From Cutibacterium equinum (lineage in GTDB: Bacteria; Actinomycetota; Actinomycetes; Propionibacteriales; Propionibacteriaceae): a stretch of 64,000 nt of DNA. The stretch spans positions 1,054,001 to 1,118,000 of the forward strand of contig NZ_CP115668.1 of NCBI RefSeq assembly GCF_028021195.1. Reading direction: 5' to 3'. The notes under the pieces were generated by a model that had not been told where the DNA came from, did no database searches, and worked only from the letters and a program-made list of their open reading frames with translations. Positions 41,349-51,295 of the stretch are shown here, one piece after another (the stretch's first letter is position 1; each line of letters begins with the position of its first letter). The translations under genes were made by a program, and so were the position numbers.

Positions 41349-43283
41349 TCACTGCATTCCCGGATCGCCGGGCAGTGTGGCGGTTGCCGAGGGGTCGTGA
41401 CGCAGCCATACCGATCCCATCGGCGGGACACACACGGTGGCGACGGCCGGGAAGCGGTCAGGAACCGGTATCGGGGTGGCCACAACCTGGCCGAGGTTGC
41501 CGAACTCTCCCGTCCCGTCGTACTCCAAGGAATCGGTGTTGAGGATCTCGGTCCACACACCCTCCTTGGGCAGGCCGACGCGGTAATCGGTCTGCGGGTT
41601 GGGAGAGAAGTTCGTGAGGCAGGCGATCGTCGAGCCGTCCTCGCTGCGGCGCAGCCAGGAGAACAGGTTGTTGCCGGCGTCGTCGGCGTTGATCCACTCG
41701 AACCCGCGAGGATCAGAGTCGAGTTGCCACAACGCGGGGTTGTCCTTGTAAACCTTGTTGAGATCGCGGAAGAGGCGCTTGAGACCACCATGACCCCACA
41801 GATCGGCGACGAACCATTCCAGGCTGACCGATTCGTCGAACTCGTGACGCTGGCCGAACTCCTGACCCATGAAGACCAACTGCTTGCCGGGGAAGGACCA
41901 CATGTAGGAGTAGAAGGCTCGCAAGGACGCGAACTGCTGCCAGTCGTCACCGGGCATCTTGGTGATCATCGATCCCTTGCCGTGCACAACCTCGTCATGG
42001 CTGATCGGCAAGATGAAGTTCTCCGAGTACTGGTAGACCATGGCGAAGGTCATCTCGCCGTGGTGGTACTGACGATGGAACGGGTTGAGTTCCATGTAGC
42101 GCAGGGAGTCGTTCATCCAGCCCATGTTCCACTTGAACCCGAATCCCAGGCCACCGTGGTCGACAGGTTTGGTGACGCCCGGGAAGCTGGTCGACTCCTC
42201 GGCGATCATGAGGATGCCGGGGTGGCGCGAGTACAGGTGCGAGTTGACGTAGCGCAGGAAGTCGATGGCCTCCAGGTTCTCGCGGCCGCCGTACTTGTTG
42301 GGCACCCACTGCCCCTCCTCGCGGGAGTAGTCCAGGTACAGCATTGAGGCGACGGCGTCGACACGCAGACCGTCGACGTGGAACTCGCTGATCCAGTACA
42401 GCGCATTGGAGACGAGGAAGGACTTCACCTCGTTGCGGCCGTAGTTGAAGATGTAGGTTCCCCAGTCCATGTGCTCGCCCTGACGCGGATCGGCGTGCTC
42501 GTAGAGGGCGGTGCCGTCGAAGCGTCCCAGGGCCCAGTCGTCCTTGGGGAAGTGTCCGGGAACCCAGTCCATGATGACGCCGATGCCGGCCTGGTGAAGC
42601 TTGTCGATGAGGTAACGCAGATCGTCGGGGGAGCCGTAACGGCTGGTCGGAGAGAAGTATCCGGTGACCTGGTAGCCCCACGATGGAGCGAAGGGATGCT
42701 CGGCCAGCGGCATGAACTCCACGTGGGTGTACCCCTGCCAGGTCACGTAACTGACCAGCTCGTCAGCGAGCTGACGGTAGGTCAGCCCTTGACGCCATCC
42801 GCCCAGGTGGACCTCGTAGACGCTCATCGGCTCGGCGTGGGCGTGAGCGGCCTCACGGCGGGCGATCCACTCGTCGTCATTCCACTCGTAGTGGGTCTCG
42901 GTGACGATGGAGGCGTTCTGCGGGGCCTGCTCGCTGAAGCGGGCCATGGGGTCGACCTTCTCGTGCCAGGTGCCCCCCTGGTCCTGGATGCGGAACTTGT
43001 AGAGGGTGCCCTCTCCCACCCCCTCGATGAAGGTGCCCCAGACACCAGAGCCCGGGATGAGACGCATCGGGTCGCCGGTCCACCAGTTGAAGTCTGCGAT
43101 CACCTCGACAGCCTGGGCATTGGGGGCCCAGACGGCGAACCGGGTTCCGGTGATGGGGCCGCGCTCGTCGTCGACAATGGTGACGACGTGGGAGCCCAGT
43201 CTCTTCCACACCTCCGTGTCCCCACCGGAATGGAACCCCTCGAGGTCCCAACCGGTGAGTCCTCCGAACTCATCGTGAGCCAT
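41349..43283 (-). CDS. glgB: 1,4-alpha-glucan branching enzyme
   Basis: 644-residue GH13 branching enzyme that introduces alpha-1,6 links into glucan. An N-terminal CBM48 domain (about 40-125) precedes the (beta/alpha)8 barrel with DWVPGHFP, HVDGLRVDAVASMLY (nucleophile Asp), AEESTSFPG (acid/base Glu) and PISHDEVVHGKGSM. Length is that of the shorter actinobacterial/bacterial GlgB. ATG 43283 follows AGGAGG by 5 bases. It is the last gene of glgE-treS-mak-glgB, 81 bases after mak. Confidence 0.96.
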   Translation of the reverse strand: MAHDEFGGLTGWDLEGFHSGGDTEVWKRLGSHVVTIVDDERGPITGTRFAVWAPNAQAVEVIADFNWWTGDPMRLIPGSGVWGTFIEGVGEGTLYKFRIQDQGGTWHEKVDPMARFSEQAPQNASIVTETHYEWNDDEWIARREAAHAHAEPMSVYEVHLGGWRQGLTYRQLADELVSYVTWQGYTHVEFMPLAEHPFAPSWGYQVTGYFSPTSRYGSPDDLRYLIDKLHQAGIGVIMDWVPGHFPKDDWALGRFDGTALYEHADPRQGEHMDWGTYIFNYGRNEVKSFLVSNALYWISEFHVDGLRVDAVASMLYLDYSREEGQWVPNKYGGRENLEAIDFLRYVNSHLYSRHPGILMIAEESTSFPGVTKPVDHGGLGFGFKWNMGWMNDSLRYMELNPFHRQYHHGEMTFAMVYQYSENFILPISHDEVVHGKGSMITKMPGDDWQQFASLRAFYSYMWSFPGKQLVFMGQEFGQRHEFDESVSLEWFVADLWGHGGLKRLFRDLNKVYKDNPALWQLDSDPRGFEWINADDAGNNLFSWLRRSEDGSTIACLTNFSPNPQTDYRVGLPKEGVWTEILNTDSLEYDGTGEFGNLGQVVATPIPVPDRFPAVATVCVPPMGSVWLRHDPSATATLPGDPGMQ

Positions 43284-43364
43284 GTCGTCCTCCTGGCATG
43301 TCGTTGGTGTGGGTATGGCCGTCGGGTCGCTGACTCGACGCAGATGTGTGGGTGGGCATGGGCA

Positions 43365-44666
43365 TCATCCATCCTGCTCCATGGCCCGGATCGCCGACAG
43401 GGGGATGTCAATCCATGTCGGCCGGTTGAGGGTTTCGTAGACGGTTTCGTATCCGGCCTTGTCGGCCTCGTAGGCGGCCAAGACGTCGCTCTCGGCGTCA
43501 TCTGGTCGACCGTAGCCGTCCAGGAAGGCGTCGCGGGCCCGTTGCGCCCACGCCAAGGTCTGCGGGGCGGTGGGTTCAGCATGGGCCGAGGTGGCATAGG
43601 ACAGCGAGCGCATCATTCCTGCCACGTCACGCCAGCGAGAATCGGGTAGGCGCCGTTCGGTCAGGGGCTTGAGGGGTTCTCCCTCGAAGTCGATGATTCG
43701 CCAGCCGTCAGGGGTCAGCAAGGTCTGCCCGAGGTGGAAGTCCCCGTGCACCTGCTGAGCGGCCAGACGGCGACCGCGCAACTTCTCGAAACGAGTGGCG
43801 AGGACATCGCGATGCGGTTCCAGCGCCGGGGCTGCCGCGACGGCAGCGTCGAGGCGACGCACCATGTCGTCGGCGATCTGGTTCCCGTCCACCTCGGCGG
43901 TGTCGAAGGTGTGCTCCAACGCAGCATGGGTGGTCCGCAGGCATCGGCCCAGGTCAGCGACGAGGTCGGTGACGTCTTCCAGAACGGCGGCCTTCTCACA
44001 GATGAGTTCCCACCCGTCCTGAGGCTGGGGGAGCCTCTCGACGATCATGGCCAGATCGGTGTTGATGTCCTCGTCGGCAGGGATCTGGCCGCTGATGTGG
44101 CCGTAGAGCTTGGCCACCGAGGAGACGCCGGCATCGTTGAGGGCCCCGTGAATGGCGATGTCGAGGTTGTCACCGGGTTCGAGGCGACGGAAGACCTTGA
44201 TCATGATGGCATCGCCGACCATGATCGAGGTGTTTGACTGCTCGCCGCCAAAAACGTCGACTGATCGCACCGGTTCAGGGGGGTCGAGGCGACGATGAAC
44301 CTGCCATGTGCCGTCCGCGGCGTGAGGGTCAGCCTCGAGAATGGTCCGGGCCCACACCGTCAGACACTCTTGGTCGGCAATGGCGTCGGTGACCGTGACG
44401 GTCTCACCATTGACGTGCAACTGCGCCAGGCCATCACGGGTTCCCGGGCGCAGGGCCAGCAGGAGTTGGTAATACTCCTCAGGGGCCTGCGGGTAGCAGA
44501 CCATGGCAATGACGGGCAGCACGGTCAGGTCATCGAGGTCAACGACCGGGGCCAGCGGCAGCAGCCGGGCCAACGTGCCACCTCGACCCTTGCCGGAGAA
44601 CCACCGAGCAGTGCTGATGTGGTCCCACATCCGGTCCCGGACCTGTGCGTCGTCCCATGCGGTCAT
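43365..44666 (-). CDS. mak: Maltokinase
   Basis: 433-residue aminoglycoside-phosphotransferase-fold kinase that makes maltose-1-P from maltose and ATP, the donor for GlgE. It has VFGGEQSNTSIM and IMIKVFRRL in the N-lobe and the catalytic loop HGDFHLGQ with metal-binding IIDFEGEP in the C-lobe. ATG 44666 overlaps the treS stop (ATGA). Mak and TreS remain separate genes here rather than the TreS-Mak fusions seen in some relatives. Confidence 0.92.
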   Translation of the reverse strand: MTAWDDAQVRDRMWDHISTARWFSGKGRGGTLARLLPLAPVVDLDDLTVLPVIAMVCYPQAPEEYYQLLLALRPGTRDGLAQLHVNGETVTVTDAIADQECLTVWARTILEADPHAADGTWQVHRRLDPPEPVRSVDVFGGEQSNTSIMVGDAIMIKVFRRLEPGDNLDIAIHGALNDAGVSSVAKLYGHISGQIPADEDINTDLAMIVERLPQPQDGWELICEKAAVLEDVTDLVADLGRCLRTTHAALEHTFDTAEVDGNQIADDMVRRLDAAVAAAPALEPHRDVLATRFEKLRGRRLAAQQVHGDFHLGQTLLTPDGWRIIDFEGEPLKPLTERRLPDSRWRDVAGMMRSLSYATSAHAEPTAPQTLAWAQRARDAFLDGYGRPDDAESDVLAAYEADKAGYETVYETLNRPTWIDIPLSAIRAMEQDG

Positions 44667-46435
44667 GACGACTCCTCCCCGGTCATCTGCAGCCATCGGT
44701 AACCATAGGGCGGCATGGCAACCGTCAGGGTTCCGTCGGCCTCGACCGGATGGGCATCCTGGCCGTGAATGAGCGACACTCCCGTCATCCCTGCGAACTG
44801 CGGCAGGTCGAGGGTGACGGTCCGATCGGTGTCGGAGAGATTGGCCAGGCACAGGATGGTGGTGTCCTCGTCGTGGCGTAGGAAGGACATCACGGCCATG
44901 TCCTCGCCGCCCAGATCGGTGAACTTGCCAGTTCCGAACACCGGGTGATGACGACGGATGCCCAGCATGGCGCGGGTCCACACCAGCAGGGAGGACGAGT
45001 CGTCCATCTGGCGTGCGACGTTGACGTCCTCGGGGCCGTGGCCAAAGGTGTGGATGAGAGGCAGGTGGAAATCCTCCGGCAGAGCGGTTGAGAAACCCGC
45101 TGTCTCGGAATCGTCCCACTGCATCGGGGTGCGCACGCCATCGCGGTCAGGAAGCCACGGGTCATCGCCCATGCCGATCTCGTCACCGTAGTAGAGCACC
45201 GGGGAGCCGGGCAGGGACAGCAACATGGCATTGAGCAGACGAACCTTGGCCTCGTCGTTGTCGAGCAGGGGGCTCAACCGGCGACGAATGCCCAGGTTGC
45301 ATCGCCAGCGCGGTTCGGGAGCGTATTCCTCCCACATGTACTGGCGGTCCTCCTCGGTCACCATCTCGAGGGTGAGCTCGTCATGGTTGCGCAGGAAGGT
45401 TGCCCACTGGCACCCCGCCGGGATGTCCGGGGTGGCGGCCAGGATCTCGCTGATGCACTCCCTGGACCCGCGGCGCAGGCCCATGTACAGACGTGGCATG
45501 ACGGGGAAGTGGAAGGCCATCTGGCACTCGTCACCGTCACCGAAGTAGGCGACGACGTCGTCGGGCCACTGGTTGGCCTCGCACAGCAGGATGCGGCCGG
45601 GGTACTCCTCGTCGACCATGGCACGCAGTTGTTTGAGGATCGTGTGGGTTCCCGGCAAGTTCTCGCAGTTGGTTCCCTCTTCCTCGATGAGGTAGGGGAC
45701 GGCGTCGAGACGGAAACCGTCGATGCCCAGGTCCATCCAGAACCGAACAGCGTCAAGCATCTCCTCCATGACCCGAGGTTCGTCGAAGTTGAGGTCGGGT
45801 TGGTGGTGGAAGAAGCGGTGCCAGTAGAACTGCTTGCGTTCGGAATCCCAGGACCAGTTGGAATCCTCGGTGTCGCAGAAGATGACACGAGCCTGCGAGT
45901 AAGCCTCGTCGGTGTCGGCCCACACGTAGTAGTTGCCGTAGGGGCCGTCAGGATCGGCTCGGGAAGACTGGAACCAGGGGTGGGAGTCCGAGGTGTGGTT
46001 CATGACGAAATCAATGATGACGCGCAAGCCACGGTCGTGGGCGCCGTCGAGGAAGACCTTGAAATCCTCGATCGTGCCCAGCTCCTCGCGGATCCAGCGG
46101 TAGTCGCGGATGTCGTAGCCGCCGTCGTGGAGCGGGGAGTCGTAGAAGGGGGGAAGCCACAGGCAGTCCACTCCCAGCCACTGCAGGTAGTCGAGTTTCT
46201 CGGTCAACCCCTTGAAGTCGCCGGTGCCGTCACCGTTGGAGTCCTTGAAGGAGCGCACCAGGACCTCGTAGAAGACGGCGGTGCGGAACCACTCGGTGTC
46301 TGTGCGATCGATCGATCCGATCGGGTGAATCTCGTCGAGCTTGGCCTGCAACTGGGCCGAGGTGAGTCCGAGAGCCCCGGTCGGTGCCAGGGTCTCTGGA
46401 ATGTCCTCGGCCGGGGTGTAGGAGGAATGGGTCAT
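44663..46435 (-). CDS. treS: Trehalose synthase (maltose-trehalose isomerase)
   Basis: 590-residue GH13 enzyme interconverting trehalose and maltose. Motifs are DFVMNHTSDSHPWF, GIDGFRLDAVPYL (nucleophile Asp), LLCEANQWPDDVVAYFG (Glu) and FLRNHDELTLEM (third Asp); the NQWP loop is typical of TreS. ATG 46435 lies after GGAGGAATGGG and overlaps the glgE stop. Its maltose feeds Mak; conversely it could make trehalose from glycogen-derived maltose. Confidence 0.95.
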   Translation of the reverse strand: MTHSSYTPAEDIPETLAPTGALGLTSAQLQAKLDEIHPIGSIDRTDTEWFRTAVFYEVLVRSFKDSNGDGTGDFKGLTEKLDYLQWLGVDCLWLPPFYDSPLHDGGYDIRDYRWIREELGTIEDFKVFLDGAHDRGLRVIIDFVMNHTSDSHPWFQSSRADPDGPYGNYYVWADTDEAYSQARVIFCDTEDSNWSWDSERKQFYWHRFFHHQPDLNFDEPRVMEEMLDAVRFWMDLGIDGFRLDAVPYLIEEEGTNCENLPGTHTILKQLRAMVDEEYPGRILLCEANQWPDDVVAYFGDGDECQMAFHFPVMPRLYMGLRRGSRECISEILAATPDIPAGCQWATFLRNHDELTLEMVTEEDRQYMWEEYAPEPRWRCNLGIRRRLSPLLDNDEAKVRLLNAMLLSLPGSPVLYYGDEIGMGDDPWLPDRDGVRTPMQWDDSETAGFSTALPEDFHLPLIHTFGHGPEDVNVARQMDDSSSLLVWTRAMLGIRRHHPVFGTGKFTDLGGEDMAVMSFLRHDEDTTILCLANLSDTDRTVTLDLPQFAGMTGVSLIHGQDAHPVEADGTLTVAMPPYGYRWLQMTGEESS

Positions 46436-48825
46436 GAGGTGGTCTTCCGCACGTGCAGGATGTGGGCCGGCTGGGCGGGGTAGAGCCTGACGAAGGCTTC
46501 CTGTCCCCAGGTGAAGTCGGCACCCGTGAGCTCGTCGTGGACCTCGAAGGTGTCCTCGTCTCCCAGGCCAAGAGCAGCCATGTCCAGCATGATCTGCGAC
46601 TCCACACCCCACACCGGATCCAGCGAGACGATGACGATGACGACGTCGTCGCCAGCCTTCTTGGAGAACACGAAGACGTTGTCGTGGGGAGCATGGTGAA
46701 TGGTGGTGTCACGCAGCTGTTGCAGGGCCGGGTGGGCGCGGCGAATCTCGTTGAGCCGGGTGACCAGCAGTGTGATGTTCGACTCGGAGTCGAAGTCGCG
46801 CGGACGGTACTCGTACTTCTCGGAGTGGGCGTACTCCTCGCGTCCGGGCAGGGGTTCATGCTCACAGATCTCGAACCCGGAGTACATGCCCCAGGACGGG
46901 CTCATGGTTGCCGCGAGGATCGCCCGGATGGCGAATCCGGCGGGGTTGCCGTCGTTGAGGTAGATCGGGTTGATGTCGGGGGTGTTGGTGAAGAAGTTCG
47001 GGCGGTAGAAGTGGGCGCTCTGGTGGGAGACCTCATCGAGGTACTCCTCCAACTCCCACTTGGCGGTGCGCCACGTGAAGTAGGAGTAGCCCTGCTGGAA
47101 GCCGACCTTGCCCAGGGCACCCATCATCTCGGGACGGGTGAAGGCCTCGGCCAGGAAGATGACCTCCGGATGACGGCGATGCACTTGTTCCAACAACCAG
47201 GCCCAGAAGTTGAGCGGTTTGGTGTGCGGGTTGTCGACTCGGAAGATCGTCACCCCGTGGGAGATCCACAACTCGAGCAGCCGCAGGCACTCGTGGTAGA
47301 TGCCCTCCGGGTCGTTGTCGAAGTTGATCGGATAGATGTCCTGATACTTCTTCGGCGGGTTCTCCGCGTAGGCGATGGTGCCGTCGACGCGGGTGGTGAA
47401 CCACTCCGGGTGCTCTGTGACCCACGGGTGGTCCGGGGATGCCTGCAGGGCGAAGTCCAAGGCCACTTCCATACCCAGCTCATGGGCATGGGCGACGAAG
47501 CGGTCGAAGTCCTCGAAGGTGCCCAGATCGGGGTGGATGGCGTCGTGGCCGCCGGCTGCAGAACCAATGGCCCACGGCGAACCGGGATCATCGGGTCCAG
47601 GGGTCAGAGTGTTGTCCTTGCCCTTGCGGAAGGTGGTTCCGATGGGATGGATCGGCGGCAGATACACGACGTCGAATCCCATCGCAGCGGCGGCGTCGAG
47701 TCGCTGCCAGGAGGAGTCGAAGGTGCCTGAGACCCAGTGGCCGTCCTCGCCGATGTGGGCGCCCTGCGACCGTGGGAAGAACTCGTACCACGAGCCATAG
47801 AGGGCCCGACGCCTCTCCACCCGAAGTGGGGCCGGGGTGGTGGGGGAGGTCAACGGGCGCGGGGCATGGATACGCATCGCCTGGGAAAAGGCGAAGGTGT
47901 TGATGACCTGGCGCAGCGAGTCCGGGGCACGGTCAGGGGTGAGGCTGGCATCGGCCTCGCGCAGGGCTACCACGGCGTCGGCGTCGCCGGCGTGCTCGGC
48001 ATGGGTGATGGCCTCACTGATGAGCGCGTGACCCTCGGCGCAGACGAGCTCGATGTCGATGCCAGCGGCCAGTTTGGCGTCAGCATTGTGGTGCCAGGTA
48101 CCCCAGGTGTCCGACCAGCCCTCGACGTGCATCGTCCAGTCGCCCTCGGTACCGGCCGAGACACGGGCGGTCCAGATGTCCAAGCCCCAGGGATCGACCT
48201 GATGCATGTCGGTGACATGACGGTTGCCATCCGGGTCAGTGAGGACGACGCTGGCGCCCACGGCGTCGTGGCCCTCACGAAAGACATTGGCCGTGACCTC
48301 GAACTCCTCGTCGACGACTGAGTAGATCGGCAATTGACCACCCTCGACCTCAGGGTGGACGTTGTGGACGGGGATACGCCCGAAACCACGCAGCGGGGGA
48401 CAACCGGGAACGTCGATGGCTGAGGTTGCAGAGACCAGGGCCTCGTCGTCGGCGTGCTCAGCGGCGCGCCGAGGCGAAGGCGTGTCGGCCTCCTGCTGGC
48501 TAGTCTCACCTGCCAGCGCATTCGCCGACACAGTGCTCGATGCGCTCTCGGTGTCAGCAGGCACATCCTGCGCCGGCTCATCTGGGACGGTGACGGTGCC
48601 GTCAGCATCCGGCGTGGTGGCAGGGTTCGGGCCGGGGGTGGACGGGGCGGAATCCGAGGACTCATGCTGGGCAGCTGGCTCCACAGTAGGATCCGGCGTC
48701 TGCGAGTCAGCGGGGGTGGCTACCGGTTCGGGTGAGGGTTGCGGTGCAGGGGGCCTCATCTGCACGTCCTGGTCATCGGCGCCGTTCTCGTCTTGCCTGC
48801 GGTCTCGTCTGGTGATCCTCCACAC
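46432..48825 (-). CDS. glgE: Alpha-1,4-glucan:maltose-1-phosphate maltosyltransferase with long N-terminal extension
   Basis: 797-residue GH13_3 enzyme that adds maltose from maltose-1-P to glucan. The conserved core starts at about residue 148 (GFGRIPVHNVHPEVEGG); the catalytic barrel has FRVDNPHTKPLNFW (nucleophile Asp) and IFLAEAFTRPEMMG (acid/base Glu). The first ~145 residues are Pro/Ala/Thr/Glu-rich and probably disordered, not part of known GlgE. GTG 48825 is supported by a -10-like hexamer 7 bases upstream, but an internal start is possible. First gene of the operon. Confidence 0.92.
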   Translation of the reverse strand: MWRITRRDRRQDENGADDQDVQMRPPAPQPSPEPVATPADSQTPDPTVEPAAQHESSDSAPSTPGPNPATTPDADGTVTVPDEPAQDVPADTESASSTVSANALAGETSQQEADTPSPRRAAEHADDEALVSATSAIDVPGCPPLRGFGRIPVHNVHPEVEGGQLPIYSVVDEEFEVTANVFREGHDAVGASVVLTDPDGNRHVTDMHQVDPWGLDIWTARVSAGTEGDWTMHVEGWSDTWGTWHHNADAKLAAGIDIELVCAEGHALISEAITHAEHAGDADAVVALREADASLTPDRAPDSLRQVINTFAFSQAMRIHAPRPLTSPTTPAPLRVERRRALYGSWYEFFPRSQGAHIGEDGHWVSGTFDSSWQRLDAAAAMGFDVVYLPPIHPIGTTFRKGKDNTLTPGPDDPGSPWAIGSAAGGHDAIHPDLGTFEDFDRFVAHAHELGMEVALDFALQASPDHPWVTEHPEWFTTRVDGTIAYAENPPKKYQDIYPINFDNDPEGIYHECLRLLELWISHGVTIFRVDNPHTKPLNFWAWLLEQVHRRHPEVIFLAEAFTRPEMMGALGKVGFQQGYSYFTWRTAKWELEEYLDEVSHQSAHFYRPNFFTNTPDINPIYLNDGNPAGFAIRAILAATMSPSWGMYSGFEICEHEPLPGREEYAHSEKYEYRPRDFDSESNITLLVTRLNEIRRAHPALQQLRDTTIHHAPHDNVFVFSKKAGDDVVIVIVSLDPVWGVESQIMLDMAALGLGDEDTFEVHDELTGADFTWGQEAFVRLYPAQPAHILHVRKTTS

Positions 48826-48832
48826 GGATCAC

Positions 48833-48838
48833 AGGCTA
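48833..48838 (-). promoter_or_regulatory. -10-like hexamer for leaderless glgE mRNA
   Basis: On the minus strand TAGCCT ends 7 bases before the GTG at 48825. The start has no ribosome site, so leaderless translation is plausible. Confidence 0.35.
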
Positions 48839-49037
48839 CCGTGGCCGGTTCACGGCCGTCATGATTCTCACCAGCGTCGCGGGGCAATCTCATCGCGAAT
48901 CCGTGGCGCCCACGCTGGCACAGTGTGCCCGGCCGCGAAATGGGTGTGTCTGGGGCGCACCAGTGCCCACGGAATCACCGATGAGCCGCTCGGCTCACCC
49001 GCCGCACGTGCGCTTGGCGCGTAACTGAGTTCTGGGA

Positions 49038-51125
49038 TCAGCCCTTGTCGTTGGCCAATGAGGCTCCCATGACGACGACGCACCTGCTGGGCAGGGTGAT
49101 CGACAGCCCGGCGGGGACCGGCTCGTCGGGGAGTTCACCGGGCAGAGTCGTCGAGGCCACGACCTGCCAGGACTGGCCCCAGCGTGGGCTGGGCAAGATG
49201 ATCTCGGTCGGGTGATCGTCGGCATGGAACCAGATGAGGAAGGCCTCGTCGGCGTCACTGGTGTACATGCCCAGGGTGCGACGGCTCTCGTCATGCCAGT
49301 CGTCGGTGACCATCTCACCACCGTGACCGGAGAACCAGGCCAGGTCGACTCGGGTACGCGCATTGGTTGCGGGACCAACCGGGTCATGGTGGCGATAGAT
49401 CGACGGGCGAAGGGCAGGGTGCTCACGGCGCAGGGTGGTCAGGGTGGCGACCAGATCGGTGACGTCGGACCAGGCCTCGGCGTCCTCCCAGTCCATCCAC
49501 GAGATGGGGGAGTCCTGGCAGTAGGCGTTGTTGTTGCCCTGCTGGGTACGACCCATCTCGTCCCCGGCGGTGATCATCGGTACACCGGTGGCCAGCAGCA
49601 AGGTGGCGACGAAGTTTCGGACCTGACGATGACGCAACATGATGATGGCCTGGTCAGTCGTCTCACCCTCCCAGCCACAGTTCCAGGAGCGGTTGTCGTT
49701 GGCCCCGTCGTGATTGTCCTCGCCGTTGTCCTGGTTGTGCTTCATGTCGTAGGTCACGAGGTCACGCATGGTGAAGCCGTCGTGAGCGGTGATGAAGTTG
49801 ACACTCGAGGTCGGCTGACCATAGAGGTCCGGGGATCCGCACAGTCGGGTGGCCAGTTCCTCGACACCGCAGACCGCACCGCGCCAGAAATCGCGGACGT
49901 AGTCGCGGAAGCGGTCGTTCCACTCGCTCCAATGGGGTCCCCATGCGCCGACCTGGTAGCCGTAAGGGCCCAGATCCCACGGTTCGGCGATGTGCTTGAC
50001 CTTGTTGAGGACCGGATCGTCGAGGAGGGCCTGCTTGAAGGGATGGTTTTGGTCGACCCCGTGGGACTCATCGCGGATGAGGGTGGTCGCCAGGTCGTAG
50101 CGGAAACCGTCAACACCCATCTCGGTGACCCAGTACCGCAGCGAGTCGAGGACCAGGGCGAGGACTTCCGGATGGGAGGTGTCGACCGAGTTGCCACAGC
50201 CGGTGACGTCATAATCGTTGCGATGGTCATTGTTGAGCCGATAGTACGACTCGTGATCGATGCCACGGAACGACAGCGTCGGCCCTTCGTGGCCACCTTC
50301 GCCAGTGTGGTTGTAGACGACGTCGAGGATGACCTCGATGCCGGCCTCGTGGAAAGCCGTCACCATCTCCTTGAACTCGCGCACCTGGGCGCCCATGGAA
50401 CCCACCGAGCAGTAAGCGGCATGAGGGGCGAAGAACCCCAGGGTGTTGTAACCCCAATAATTCGACAGGCCACGTCCCACGACGAAGGGCTCGGAGACGA
50501 ACTGCTGGATGGGCAGCAACTCGATGGCAGTGACGCCGATGGATGTGAGGTGCTCGATGACGGCCGGGTAGGCCAAACCGGCGTAAGTGCCGCGCAGATG
50601 CTCGGGGACCAGAGGATGCTGGCGGGTGTAGCCCTTGACGTGAGTCTCGTAGATGACCGACTCGCTCATGTCACGACGACGAGCGATGGGCTTGGGCGGC
50701 TCGGAATCCTCGATGACCACGGCCAACGGGACCGACGTCGCGTCGTCAGCAGGGTCGGGCTCGTAGTTGGACTCCGGGGTGTGATCCATGATTGGCCCGT
50801 GGTAGTCGACACCTGCCGTGACGGCCTTGGCGTAGGGGTCAAGCAGCAGCTTGGCGGGGTTGAACCTCATACCGCGATCGGGATCCCAGGGTCCGTGGAC
50901 TCGGAAGCCGTAGCGCTGGCCTGCCGAGATGTCGGGGACCACGATGGTCCACACCCCGTGCTCGTCGACGGTCATGTCGTGATTGACCTGTGACCTGTCA
51001 TCTGCCACGAGTGCCAGCTCGACACGCTCTGCCCGTGGCGCCCACAACCCGAAACGACAGCCACCGTCAACGAGGGTGGAGCCAAGCGCACTGGTGTCGA
51101 ATGGCGCCGTGTTGATGTCGGTCAC
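49038..51125 (-). CDS. glgX: Glycogen debranching enzyme GlgX
   Basis: 695-residue GH13_11 isoamylase-type enzyme removing alpha-1,6 branches from glycogen. The N-terminal CBM48-like domain (about 10-110) has FGLWAPRAERVELALV and YGFRVHGPWDP. The barrel shows LDVVYNHTGEGG, GVDGFRYDLATTL (nucleophile Asp), IAEPWDLGPYGYQVG (Glu) and FITAHDGFTMRDLV. GTG 51125 follows AAAGG by 7 bases. It is upstream of glgE on the same strand but separated by 212 bases without a gene, so it is probably transcribed separately. Confidence 0.95.
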   Translation of the reverse strand: MTDINTAPFDTSALGSTLVDGGCRFGLWAPRAERVELALVADDRSQVNHDMTVDEHGVWTIVVPDISAGQRYGFRVHGPWDPDRGMRFNPAKLLLDPYAKAVTAGVDYHGPIMDHTPESNYEPDPADDATSVPLAVVIEDSEPPKPIARRRDMSESVIYETHVKGYTRQHPLVPEHLRGTYAGLAYPAVIEHLTSIGVTAIELLPIQQFVSEPFVVGRGLSNYWGYNTLGFFAPHAAYCSVGSMGAQVREFKEMVTAFHEAGIEVILDVVYNHTGEGGHEGPTLSFRGIDHESYYRLNNDHRNDYDVTGCGNSVDTSHPEVLALVLDSLRYWVTEMGVDGFRYDLATTLIRDESHGVDQNHPFKQALLDDPVLNKVKHIAEPWDLGPYGYQVGAWGPHWSEWNDRFRDYVRDFWRGAVCGVEELATRLCGSPDLYGQPTSSVNFITAHDGFTMRDLVTYDMKHNQDNGEDNHDGANDNRSWNCGWEGETTDQAIIMLRHRQVRNFVATLLLATGVPMITAGDEMGRTQQGNNNAYCQDSPISWMDWEDAEAWSDVTDLVATLTTLRREHPALRPSIYRHHDPVGPATNARTRVDLAWFSGHGGEMVTDDWHDESRRTLGMYTSDADEAFLIWFHADDHPTEIILPSPRWGQSWQVVASTTLPGELPDEPVPAGLSITLPSRCVVVMGASLANDKG

Positions 51126-51175
51126 AATAGGGCCTTTCGTCGGGGATCATGGCCGGAACGTCAGTGAACCGACGC

Positions 51176-51181
51176 ATAATA
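51176..51181 (-). promoter_or_regulatory. Candidate -10 element of glgX
   Basis: TATTAT on the minus strand lies about 50 bases before the glgX GTG, in a short AT-rich patch of GC-rich DNA. No good -35 is evident. The same patch reads ATAATACT on the plus strand and could serve the divergent desulfurase gene. Confidence 0.35.
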
Positions 51182-51295
51182 CTAGCTTGAATCGGCCGCA
51201 GTGTCCCCACCAGCGGCGATGCCCACGTCGCCAACGCTCAATTCCATGCCCGCCCCATCAGCAGTAGCGTCGAGGAGTCGCCAGGAAGGATCGGT

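Noticed and set aside
48868-49083. A 71-codon minus-strand frame between glgE and glgX
   Set aside because: It overlaps the end of glgX in another frame, has no ribosome site and no recognisable product; the short palindrome at 48983-48996 is too weak to call.
41349-51125. A possible TreS-Mak fusion
   Set aside because: treS and mak are separate genes with a 4-base overlap; both have their own starts and full domains.
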